A stretch of 64,000 bases of DNA from Udeniomyces pyricola (Eukaryota; Basidiomycota; Tremellomycetes; Cystofilobasidiales; Mrakiaceae), in the NCBI GenBank assembly GCA_039545295.1, contig BCIK01000033.1, positions 124,001-188,000 on the forward strand. The letters are read 5' to 3'. The position numbers and the translations under genes were made by a program. The notes under the pieces were generated by a model. It worked only from the letters and a program-made list of their open reading frames with translations, ran no database searches and was not told the origin of the DNA. The first letter of the stretch is position 1. Each line of letters begins with the position of its first letter. Shown one piece after another: positions 47,939 to 60,000 of this stretch.

Positions 47939-50900
47939 TTACCCGACAAACATCCTAACAACGATGTACCCGAGACTTCCGATGAATCGGAAGACTGAGG
48001 TAAAAGAAATGACCGGATCAGCCGAAGAAGTATCAGCTTGATGTTCGGATACTCAAGAAGGCATGTTGGTGATTGAAGTTTGCACTCACACGCAAGAACC
48101 GTGACGGAATAGAGGATGATGGTGAGGTAGGTGTTGGTCGACTGCTCAACTCCCGTGTCGCTACTGTAGCTTGTGTTAAAAGTACTTGTCGCCGTAAGGA
48201 CGACCGCGACGAGGAATCCGTTGGACAGGACCCAGGCGAGGAGAAGTCGCGTTCGGAACGACTTGTAGTAGTCTAAACGAATGAAATAGCAAGATGAGGC
48301 AAGAAGAAGAAAGAGGTTGTCAGCTCATGTCGATCTGGTACGCATGACAAAATCAGTCAAGGGAAATTCAAACGCTTACCATCCTGCAAATCTTCAGGAC
48401 TTGGGTTATCCACCACCTTCGGTGCCGGACGTTCGAGAACTCTGACTATGAACGAGAGCGAAATACGTATCTTCAGTTTCATACCGCGATGGATTATCCA
48501 GATACAACCAGACTACGCGACAGACTCACTAGCATCGTCAAACTCGGCATTCAGGTCTTGGGCCTCAACCGTGACATTGACCTCGGCGGTATGTTTGTCG
48601 CCTCCCTTGCCCGACGTGACGACTCCAAGATCGGTAGCTACCTTGTCTTGGCCTTTAGTGCCCCAACTCTGTTTGAATAACGCAAGGGAACGCGGTATCA
48701 GCGTAAGTCAAGTGGCGGACACCATCGAAGAAGATATATATATAAACAACCTGTAAAAAGAAAAGGAACGCACGATGTCATGGGTGTTACAGAAAGCGTA
48801 AACGTTCATGACGGAGATATAACTAGGAGCAATGAGGATGTATTGCACGAGTGATGTTATCATGTGCCAAGGATCATAGTGCTGCACGAGATTGCGGGCA
48901 GAGAAACCACATCGACCATAATGCCCACATCAGGAGTCAGCTTGTGTGCAACGCTACCCACATATATCCGCTATGATGAGACGACAACGTACGATGAGCG
49001 AGGCCATGATGTAAATGCCAAATGTGGCCAGCAGAGAGAGGATGATCTGCGTGAATGCCAGATTTCCAAACAGATCGCTGACTTTGAAATTGGTGATTTC
49101 GTTCTTCATCTCTTCGATTGACTTCCAAGCAGTCCAAAACGCGGCAAACGTCATGTACAGCGTGACTGTATGGCAACGATAGCGACGAGCGGTGAGCCAA
49201 CAGTGTGACGACCAAGATACAAGACAGTCTGGTATAAGGACATACTGATGGCAAACATCACAAAGGCAATCGAGTACCCGACTTTGGATCCTTTCGGTCG
49301 GTTACCAAGAGCCATGAGGAAGCAAGCGCTGAAAGACGAGAGCGGACGAGTCATCAGTTTGGCTCAGCTATTCTCAGACTGATATCATCCATATACGTAC
49401 ATGGTAAGACCGCAGTAGATGTAGGTCAGGATCAAATTGAGCCATTTGAGGCTAGGCGTGAACGATTCCATCGATCTGCCAGGAAGCAAGGGAAGGTCAG
49501 CAAATTGAAAAGGTGGGCTCTCTTTGGACTGGACTGAGCAAATGAGACAATGACCTACTTAGTGAGGACATACTACAGGCAGCCAGGCAGTCAGACGTAC
49601 ACAATTAGTCAGCTAGAAATCAAAGCCGTTTCATGTCGCTTTCACAGTCGACAACTTACGAATGCGATGAAGTAGTTGCCCTGACAAGTAGCAAACACGA
49701 CGGAAGAAGAAAAACAGTCAGACTTGAGCATACACGATCGCTAGTACGTCTTCATGATCGACTCACGATGCCGAACCACGAAAAGATGAGCTGGATCAAC
49801 TGGTAAAAGATGAGCACGTGCAGCATCAACTTGCGCGTCAAGGAATGTCGGCTACGGTAGATGTAGTAGAAATGGTAGGTGGCGTGGACCGAGGCGAAGA
49901 AGGATCCGTTGAGCCATCGACGACGTTGCGAGACGAGGTCTGGAATGGAGTCTGGCACATCGGTCGTGCCGATAGCCGACTTGACATAATGGAGATGCCA
50001 TGATGAGTTCCGTTTGGAGACAAGCTGTGGAACAAGGACACAGGGTATCAGATTAGTATCGAATTGGCGCTCAATCTCGTTATCGCAATAAGAATGGACG
50101 AGGAGGCTGCTTACCTCCCAGCAAAGAATACCTGAGATAATGGAAGGGGGTACATGATGGCACAGATCAGCATATGAGATTGAGGCATCACAAAAACAGT
50201 CAAACACTCACGATCTTCGGCTAGATACATGTTGGCGTCGAAGATACCGGCGCTGTTAGTGGGGCAAAGAAGAATCGGCTGTGAGTAATTCGAAGTACCA
50301 GACCAAGGCGAGTACAGGACATATACCTACTTTGCACCATGCATTGTCTCGCCCAAGAAGTACTCTAAAAATACAAGAAGCGAGAGAGCGAATCAGGTGG
50401 TGCCTTGTAAAGGTGATACAGAGTGGAAGGAAGATGACAATCGTACTTTGGAGGGGCTGCGAGGACGGAACGATGATATAGTCAGCTTGTGATCAGAGGA
50501 ATCGACCAAAAGATAAGCAAGAGCACTGACACCTTCACCCGTGACAGGATCGTTCTGAACGGCAATGTATCGATAAGCCGAGAACGCTCCGGGAAGGACA
50601 GAGATGAAGCCAAAAATGGACTCGAGCGGCTTGTCTAAGATGTTGGACATTTTGTACCTGTTGGAGACGAACATATACGTCAGCATATCGCGTCCGAAGT
50701 GGACAGACAAGAACGTAAAAGCATGCCTTACTCAAAGTTCTGAGCAGCAACCAAGGGGTTCTGTGTAATTCAAGCAATCGCACGTTAGCAGTGGACGACC
50801 AGCCTACCTTCCTCAGCATGAACGAGACCACATACCTTGAACAAAGTGGACCAGTATTTGCCCTTCAGGGCTGCAATCTCTCCACAAGCTCCTCCCACCT

Positions 50901-53596
50901 CCGAATTGAGATCGAAGCTCTTCCAAAGATGGTAGATGGACTGCACAAATTGGCCAAGGTGCGTCAACAAGAGCTCAGCGTAAATGACAAGGGAATACGA
51001 GGGGGAGGGAACTTACTCGAGGACCAGGCTGAGTACCGACGTCGATGAGGACACAGACGTTTGGAACAAGAATGGTGCCAAAAGCCTAAAAGCGGATGAA
51101 CGGCGAAACGGATAAGCTAGCCATGACGTTGACTTGAAACTACTCAGCAAATTGTTGATACTTACATTGAAGAACCACCGATGACTATTGAGCTTCTTCT
51201 GATTCTTTTCTTTGAGGCAGCTATGCAAACAAGACAGTCATAAGGGATGTAAGGAGCCAGACCAACTCATTGACAGGGACTAATCAAGCTATCTCTGACG
51301 TACAAGAGGAGCTGAACAGGAACCGAATCAGCGTTGCCGGGGACGACCTGAAGTCGCGAGTTGACTCGGAACTGAGTCGTGTACTCGTAAAGATGGGCCG
51401 TAACAGGCTTGCCGTTGACCATCTGTCAAAAGTTTTTTTTTTTTGGGTGTTGAGCGAATATGTCAACGCTCGATGAAGAAACTTTACTGAACATGGGAAG
51501 GCATATGGGACAAACGTTCTTGGCCGGTCCAGGCTGGTAGCAGCCAAGTTTTTGAATGACGGCGAGCGTTCGAGGATTGATTTTGCTTCGTCCGTCGCTG
51601 ACGATACAAACGACAACCTGGAGAAGGAAATGAATAGTGGGGATCATCAGTGTCGGGTTGGAGCCTTGACCACAGCATCTCCGTTACTGCGAGAATTCAC
51701 CTTTTGCCATCCGTTGTGGTTCCAGGTCTTGCTCTTGCTTTTCGTGCAGAGATAATCAATGTTCTGCATACACCCTCGCAAGGTGCGTAGGAAAAGCTCA
51801 TCATCCTCGTTGTACTACGTAAGAGAAAGGATGCGTCAACTTAAATCCCTCTTTGTCATCAGAGGACGTCTACACTAATCTAAACTAGCAACTCACCATG
51901 GTCAGAACGATAAAGAGCTCTGTTTTTCTGACCTCCTCGTAGAGGATCTGACGAAGAGCGTATCGGTCGTCCCTGAATAAGAGAAAGATGAGAGGCATCA
52001 GATGCTGTCCATACAACTTGGTCTAGGCGTACGGAAGGATCAAAGTCTCACTTGAAATCGTTCGGATCGCAGGTGGCCGCAGTGTACCTAGAAACAAACG
52101 CCCCGGTGACCGCCGATGAGAAGAGCATCAGCTGTAGATGCAATGTGGATTGATATGCTGCCAAGGCACCAACTGCTCACCGCATGGTCGTGAATTCTTT
52201 ATCGGTCTTGTTAGGACAGTGCTCGAGCAGTTTCGATGGAACCGGGCAATCCAAAACGAGATGCCCCATGTAAAGTCTGAGAATTAGCCAAAGATGTACA
52301 GAGCAGGATCAGTTATCGGTCCAAGCGCGCAGCTCCGTGGAGAGACCATCTGTCCAAAAGACGTACTTAATTCGCTTAACGGTCTTGTTCCTTCGCGGAA
52401 CCCGACTTGGGACAGGTCCGTAGTGAATGTTGTCCTCGTCCTCATCGTCGGCACCACCTCCTGTGCCGAGATCTCCCGCTCCACCCATGCTGTCGTCTCG
52501 ACGCCAGCCCCCAGGTGCCTCATAGCCGCTGCTGTTGCCCCCCCTCGGTAGGAGCATGGCCCCGTCGTCAGCGAGACTGACTCGGCTTGGGTGCCAGTCG
52601 TCGGCAAAATTGGGATCCTGGCCTCCATCGTAATCTCCTGGACTCGGCATCGGTTGAACGGTCGAAGAAGGGTAGACACTGCTCTGGGTGGACTGAGCAG
52701 AGGTGAGGCCGGCGTGAGGGTCGAAACGTTGGCGAGGGCCGACAGGGGTAGCAGAGGTAGCAAACCCGGCGGGCGTACTATGAGAGTAAGCTAGTTGGGA
52801 CATAGGAATTGGCGTGGTCGAAGAAGGAGGAGGCGAGATGAAGCCTGGGTTGGAGAGGGACGAAGGGGGAGCCCGCTGACTATAGGGGCTCGTGATACGT
52901 GGGGGAGGGGAGGTGAAGCCGACATTGGGAGGCGGGGAGAACGTTCGGTCAAAGTCACTCTGGGGCTGTTGGGGTGGGTAAAAGCTCTGTTGAGATTGAC
53001 TCGTGTAGGGATCATGGTACAGCTGGGGCTGGGACGGCTGTTGCTGAGGGTACGGGTAGGGCGCAATAGGAGGGGGAGGGTCCGAGACGAGACGGGGCGG
53101 CTGGTTGTGGTAGTACTGGCCTTCGTCGGGCTGTTGTGATGGGGGAAAGATAGTGGACCGTTGTGCATGGGTCAGTTGGTGTAGGTGACAAACGACGACT
53201 AGGCTTGGCAAGATGAGCACAGGTCGACGATGGCTGGCGGCGGTTGACGGGTAGGAGAAGGAGACGAATGAGCAAGAAAGCGGTGTCGGGCGTTGATTTA
53301 ACCACGCGTCACTATCAAGACGACACGCATACAACCATACATCCATCTGTACACCCCTCACAGCACCTGACGTTATACATCAACGGCGACAGTGACCGCA
53401 ACTGAGCAGTAACGTTCCTAAGCCTCACTCAGGCTGAAGATGATGCTCAATCGGAGAGGGTCCGACCGCTCATGGAGATGAAGGCCAGAACAAGCGACGC
53501 GCCAAAGTGAGGGACGACGTTCGCCCATCGATGCTCTACTCGCTCCGGATTTGGGGATGTCGTTGAGCTGAGACTGACCTCTGGGTACTGGGACAT
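47939..53596 (-). CDS. CHS: Chitin synthase, division 1 (class I-III type)
   Basis: Exon 1 is only 53596-53579 (MSQYPE); a 448-nt intron leads to exon 2 at 53130 ([18 protein letters not shown]). The disordered Pro/Gln/Ser N-terminus is about 250 residues. Then come the typical N-terminal chitin synthase domain ([42 protein letters not shown]) and the GT2 core: [100 protein letters not shown] and the catalytic [13 protein letters not shown]. About seven membrane helices follow, with a SWGTKG motif in the tail and the end at [17 protein letters not shown]. The enzyme polymerises chitin from UDP-GlcNAc at the plasma membrane. About 20 introns; all core motifs are intact. It lies 427 nt downstream of a GPI-anchored GH16 gene on the same strand. 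Confidence 0.95.
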
Positions 53597-54022
53597 GATG
53601 CTCTAGGAGTGAGGGCAATGAAGGGAGGTCGCACAATGACCAGCTGCAGGCGGGATGGTTGTTGGTAAGGAGCTTTGATCGATCGGTGGCCGAGGTCGTC
53701 CAACGCTGTCCAACGAAAAGGAAAGAAAGAGGTCGCGCCGCGCTGCGCCTCGTTTTGTGTTTTATTTTCGTTTTTGATTTTTATTTGATCAATCGATCGT
53801 TCAAGATGTACGTGCACATCCCTTGTTCTCCCATGACTTTTCCCATCACTCTCTTCCGTATATTACATCATGGATACATCTAATTAACGTTCACAGCAGG
53901 CAGATCCAATCATAGACGCGTCGGCCCTCTGGCGCGTACGCAGCATAACACGAGGGAAGCACTCTAAGAAGAACAGAGAGAAAGAGAGAGAGAGAGGTTT
54001 AAAGAAGGGGGCGTCGACGCCA
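53597..54022. other. Intergenic: chitin synthase promoter and GH16 3' flank
   Basis: A short space that must hold the chitin synthase promoter. A (GA)n tract lies at 53976-53997 beside the GH16 stop. No gene is supported. Confidence 0.6.
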
Positions 54023-55104
54023 TCACCACGACACGTTCAACGCAGACATCAGCAAGAGCACACAAGCCATCCACAAGCCCGTCGGTATCAGAGAGAGGGA
54101 TCTGGAAACAACCAGGGAAACCACCGCCTTGAGTTAGCTTTCTGAATTCGACCAAAACAGACACTACAAAGCTCTCGAGCGGTTTCGAATGAAGGCATAC
54201 CCAGCCCCCGAGGTCGCCGCCGATTTACCGCTAGTCGTGTAGACTTTGAGTGATTGAATGAGCCAATAGGCATCAGAGAATGCTCCTGGGTTGCTCTGTA
54301 CAAAGTTACGACATGTGCCAGGGCAGCCGCCGCCCTCGAACGTGTTGGCCGCCAAATCTGAGGTAGTAGGTGCATGCAGAAAGACAGGGTCGTACGTCAG
54401 AGCTAGCATCAGACGAGCCATGATGAAAGAAGACAGCTGATGAGATCATGAAAAAGCTTACCTCCACATAAAGCCGTGTTGAGAACGATGACATGGTTGG
54501 AAAACGTGCTGTCGTCGCAATCAGGAATTGTAAAGTTGGCTTGAGGGACCAGACCCCACGTTGAAGGGTTGATGGATGTCGCTGCGGTAGTCGAGGCAAG
54601 ATCAGAAGGGAGGTTGGTTGCGTTGCGAGGAAAGACGTATACGTAGATGCTCTTGGATCTGCGTGAAGCAACGACCATATCAAGCAAAGGGAGGGAGACG
54701 AAACGTTAGTTTAGCAACAAACACACAGTCGATGCTATGGAAAGGATTAGACTGGACGAACGCTGCATAGTCTCTCCAAATAACGTATTTCCCTCCTCCG
54801 GCATTGTTCCAGCCGTTGCCAAACGTGCCTTCACCCAGAGACACGCCGCAACCAATGTTTCCCTCGGCCGCCGCAGAGCACTTTGTGGACTGCTGCTCCC
54901 CTGTTTGTTTACCGACCGTTTGAATTGAGCACGAAGAGATGGTGTGAAGAGAAGAGGTTGTCTCGATCGAGGTTTTGACCGACGAGGTAGTGTTGTTGCT
55001 GGTGGTGTTAAAGGTAGCTTGGTAGGCCTCTGACCCAGGCATCGGGAGTGCATTGGAACCTGAGATGGAGAGGACATCAGACAGTCGGCTGAAGGAAGAA
55101 AACG

Positions 55105-55171
<67 letters not shown>

Positions 55172-56022
55172 GCACGTGCAATCGGCCTGGGCAACTCACC
55201 TTCTATGATATCAATTTCGCCTCCTGCGACGATGGCCAGACAAGAGAGCCAAAGAAAATACAAGCGTTGTCAGCAACCTTTTGGCATCATCGAATGAGGA
55301 ATTTGGCAAACAAAACGGTTCCAAGATTGACACTACGTGCAGCCTTATCAGCCGAAGACATGGTCGTCGACCAGACATCGGGTGCTCACCTGTGGGCCAT
55401 CCGTTCAGCACCGTCGTCCAAAACGCTGGCCACTGTCAAGATGACGGAGATTATATCAGCATCAGCAATCCAAAGGTGACAAGTTGAGATATACCGTGGT
55501 GGACATGAAAGCAAGAACAGACAAGTTCAAGCCAATGTTCGTTGGTCAACGTACTGTTCCACATCCGACCGGAATGTGATCCACATCGAGTACGTAGACG
55601 CCATCACCCCACTGATCGTTTGAGTGGATTCGAACCGATTTCCTCCCTCTACCCGTCGCGAACTCGGTCGTATCATCCACACCCATCCTAAAATGTGTCG
55701 CATTAGACACGACAAGGCCTCGACTCATGCCGACGCCATGCGATACATAGTCGACGAAGCCGTTGGTTGGGTCGTCGTCGGTGAAGTAGGCTAGATGAGA
55801 ATGGAGCGCAGGTAGCTTGTTAGCTGTGTATGGTCTTAGTCTATTGGACAGGCAGGCGCTCCTTGCTCGTACGTCAAAGATCGATCCTTGAGAAACGAAT
55901 GAAGTCGACGCACTGAAATCAGTTTCAAAGTCTTGACCGATATATTCCTTGGCCAGTTGGAGCTGTTGGGCTTGACACGTCACCGCGACGAGAGCGATGG
56001 GGAGGAGAGAGAACAGCTGCAT
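54023..56022 (-). CDS. Secreted GPI-anchored GH16 endo-beta-glucanase
   Basis: Starts at ATG 56022 with a clear signal peptide (MQLFSLLPIALVAVTCQAQQ). The GH16 domain follows: FVDYVSHGVGMSRGLV, SVRIHSNDQWGDGVYVLDV, VGCGTWPAFWTTVLNGWP, then the catalytic GGEIDIIEGSN with both Glu and the Asp intact. Further on are CGVSLGEGTFGNGWNNAGGG, SKSIYVYVFPRNA and CGDLAANTFEGGGCPGTC. The last exon, fixed by the frame after GCTGG|gtatgc, encodes GSLSLIPTGLWMACVLLLMS before a TGA at 54023-54025. This is a hydrophobic C-terminus after a Ser/Thr/Gly stretch, i.e. a GPI-attachment signal. The protein most likely hydrolyses or remodels beta-1,3(4)-glucan in the cell wall. Splices include EIDIIEG|intron|SN; that intron contains the 65-base G/C run. 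The next gene downstream is a chitin synthase. Confidence 0.9.
55106..55170 (-). repeat. 65-base homopolymer (G on +, C on the gene's sense strand)
   Basis: Sixty-five uninterrupted G on the + strand within an intron of the GH16 glucanase gene (intron about 55063-55198). It lies on the 3' side of that intron, about 43 nt from the acceptor. Confidence 0.97.
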
Positions 56023-57009
56023 CGAGGTCTTGAAGCGAAGGCAAGGGTGGGTCTAGCTCGGGTTATGGGTTGAAGCGAGAGTGGACGATAATCGGAAGGG
56101 TCTTGATGGAATATGGCATGGAAGGACGGCATGTTTGGTTGGAAGAAAAACAGCTTGGACGCGTCGCCGGAGATGGGCGGTTGCCAGCAGGGCGCGACGT
56201 TTCGGGACTGGCGACAAACTGATGCGGGACTACTGAGACTCTCTCGACCACCGGATATCGGATCACCAAATCTAATCCGACCTAATCAAGGTTTCAAATT
56301 CATATTTCAGACTGCATACCAAACGGTTACTGACCACTACTCAACACGCTCGACCACTGCAACACGCTCAACGTTGAGTACGTTCAACGTTCAACCTGGC
56401 ACCCATACATGTGATTTTAGCGCTTGACGAGCGAGCTTGCAAGCTTGGCCGGCCTGGCTCATCTCAAACCGGCCGTTGCAGACGCGTTGGCATTCGATGG
56501 CGCGCTTGCTATTCGCGACGCGTAGACGCGCCGACAGTGTCCATGTCCGGCTTCCAAATTCCATATCGTGTAATCCACGATCCATGTATCCATGACGCGT
56601 GCAGCATGAAGCCAGCTAACAGTTGGCCGGAAGACTTCATTTAGTTGCCGCGGATAATCCATCGTACGTTGCGTCAACAAAGCATGATAAAGCATGATAC
56701 CACGTTGATCCGCCCATATTCTGCTTGATCAACTAAAGATGATAGTTCAGCATGCCTCTCGTATACTATATATATATATATATCATATGTCGTGTCTCAG
56801 CCATACATGCAACATGACGCCGCGGTGCATGAGTCCTTGACGCTTGACCTCAAATATATCGCACACACGCGTACGCTACTAACCAGTCGCCATGTATCAC
56901 TCCACTCTGTGCATACGAGACACATTCTAGTCATCATAAGTGCTAGTCGAAATCATAAATCGTCATGCAGATCGTCATCGGCCATCCTAACAGCATACAT
57001 ACATGCACC
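56023..57009. other. Intergenic: GH16 glucanase promoter and IML1 3' flank
   Basis: No gene is supported. It contains a GTTCAAC-type direct repeat (56345-56397), a stretch dense in CGCG/GCGC-containing palindromes (56410-56540) and a (TA)n tract at 56765-56783. Confidence 0.6.
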
Positions 57010-60000
57010 TTAGCGAGGCTCGCTCTGTTGTTCAATGAGCGCTGCTTCTTCCTTCTCCAGCTCTCGAGCCTGGATCGCCCGGTTGTAGCAGTCCCTACAT
57101 GTGAGCAAAGGTAAAGACAAACAGGGAGACAGAATAAATGCAAGTTCATCAGATACCGTCCCTCATCCACATGCATTCAATCACACGTATCAGTGGTCAC
57201 ATTCACGCTTGGTTCTGCGCACACTCACCTTAGCTTCTCCTCGCTTGCACAAAACTCGACGAACGTCTTTCTGACCCGTTCCATCCTCTCTTTGATAGGC
57301 GAACCAGCGTTGGCAGCCTCCATCCGAGTCTCGCTGTACTGTTGGTTGTCGAGCCAATCTGGGCGATACGAAGAGAAAGGAAGTAAGGGAGTTTGAGGGT
57401 CAGAGATACGTATGCTGATGTCTGTGATGTAGAATGTGTCTCGTCAAAACTACAACTGACTGAAATGACCGGCGTCGGGCGTGGCTTGGACAAACGCGAG
57501 CCCACTCCGATGAACCCATTGGGAGAAAGGGTAGGGAGTCTTGCGGTGGTACTGAACGTCTACCAGGGGAGAGAAGTTGGCGTCGGATTCGATCTAAGGC
57601 GGGACAGGTAAAGGCCGAAAGTGTGAGCCATCCGTACCATCAAGTCGACAGGAAATCCAGAGCAACGAGAGAGGAGTTCCTTACATCGAGAACGAAGCCT
57701 TGATCTCTCAAAAGGTACGACTCAAAGAAGAACGACACCGGTCTGGCATCCAGTGGAAGCGTCGGATCGAACTCCTCAGCCGAAGGGTGGCGGAGAGCGA
57801 GCGGGATCTGGAGACAACTTCGAAACGCCGAGCGGGAGCTGATGTCGGTGATTTGCTCTGATGGTGCTTCGACTATTCGAAGGCCATATCTATAGTAACG
57901 GTAAGTGCAATGCTAGCTTAGTATCAGATCGACCAAGAGCTGCAGTCTATGACCGCTCGACAACGTACTGAGCAATACTCTTGGCCCATCGGTTGCAGCA
58001 CGTCTCGACGAGTTGAGAGGTGATACCGGTCCAGGTGAACTCAAAATGAAACCCATTCTTCCTGTAGTTGAGCGAGCCAACAGAGCATAGAAGGGATGAT
58101 CAGCAACGCTGCTCGTCAGGCTATCGGCCATCACTTCGAGAACTAACGGATTATGAATTGCATCAAAATAGAGCCAGCAAGGCTCGGACCGGTCGCTCTT
58201 CTTGTTCGGATCGAGGTTGATGATGAGCTCATTGCTCATAGCAATCTTGCGTCGCCGGTTCTTGCCCGATTTTTTCACCGCCGGCGTCTTGACGGGCGTC
58301 GTCGGAGGGACGACCACCGGTTGGCTGCCAAACCAACTTGAGCGCGGCGGCTTGCCGGGGGAAAGTTGGTAGAGGTAATTGCCGTCTCGAAGTGCATGTC
58401 GACGATGCTGGTTGACGTTTGAGACGGATAACAAGTGAGAGTAAATCAGTGAGGTCATCGGCACAGCATTGCTCCATCACAATAGGAATACCATTGAACG
58501 TACAACATGTTGGAAGACACCTTCGTCGAATAACTTGGAGCCGTACGTCAGAGCTGCATCGCGGGTTTTAAGATCCTTGAAGTTTTCTTGAAGCCATGTA
58601 ACAAGCTCATCGCCACTGAATGCTTCCGGCTACGGGTGAAGTACAGGCGAACCCAGTCAAAGTCAGTACCAAAAAGAATGGAGGGAAGCCTAGAGCCAAA
58701 TAATCGAAACTACTCACCCATATCTTCATGCCCCAAGCCAGCTGTAAGCGTAAGCGAGAAAGCCGCGAGAAGAAAATGTCAGGAGACAGTCTTGATCTAT
58801 CAGGTCAAGAAGGCATCTCACATGCCATAATTTGTCAGCTTACATCACGCAGATGAAGCGACTTGACAGCTCCTTTGCCTTCTTTCATGATGGCCGCTAC
58901 GTCAAGTGTGCTAAGTTTGGCGATGACGAGCTTGCTCTTCTGGCCGAGAACGCGCTTTGAATGATGAAGATCAAGTTCGTCCATGAGGACTGTGTCCCGA
59001 GTGCAGACGGCTATACACAGGCAGACACCGGCAGGCAAGTCAGATTAAGTGCATGTAAGGTATCTGCTTGACGCAACAGAATGACCCACATGGATCACGC
59101 GTCGTCGCAAGGAACCGAACGGTGCTGTGAGCAGAAGACGATGCTGTCTCGGAGGGTGAAATCCAACGCGCTTTTTCAAACAGCTCGGCCAAGTGATGAG
59201 CCCCTTCAAGCAAGATCTGCGATTGGTGTGTGAAGGGGGGAAGGGGGGGGGGGAGCGTTGAGGGAAGATGATCAGAAAATATAGAGTACATGATACTTAC
59301 TTGATCAAGTTATGGTCTCTCAAGAAAGCCCGCTCACCTCTTCGTTTGTCAAACTCTCAGCTTGAAGAGCAGTTGGCTTCTCGCCCGATGGAATGACTAT
59401 AAACCGTGCTCGCCAGTACGTGACGGATTCATCCAAATGAGATTGGAAGCCTGTGATGAAAGAGTCGAGCTTGTTCCATTGGAACTCCTTGATGTCGGAT
59501 GGAAGAGATAAAGACGTCGGTCAGAGCTCATGCCCGGTATCAAATTCTTCAAAACCTTTGACCAAGACCCACTTTCAGCCGCTCGGAAGGGTAAGTGAAC
59601 CGCGATTGCACCGGGGAGAACCCTAATAAAGATGAAGGAGAATGTAGATATACCAAATCAGAACTAAACAGATGGCGGCGTAAGAAGTCTCGACAGAGCT
59701 GACTTACCAGAAGCCAGAACAGGCCACACAAGACCCTCATAATCGATAGCTTCGGTAGAGTACCGGATCTGTTTGGTCCACATCATAACACGAATGCTAT
59801 CATCTTCCTCCTATTATCACGATATCCAAATACAACAAGTTGACGAGCAGGTGCCGCAAACGGTCGAGATGTGAGCCGCTGAGTAGACTGTCTTATCCGT
59901 CACAATCCCTAAGGAACGAGACAAACCTTGTAATCGATTCTATGAATCTGGTTGCTCAAAGATAGATAGATGGACGCCTTGGACGATCGCAACGCCTCGG

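Noticed and set aside
55623..55640. GGATTCGAACC, resembling a reverse-strand tRNA T-loop
   Set aside because: It lies in a coding exon of the GH16 glucanase, and no acceptor stem, anticodon stem or D-loop can be formed around it.
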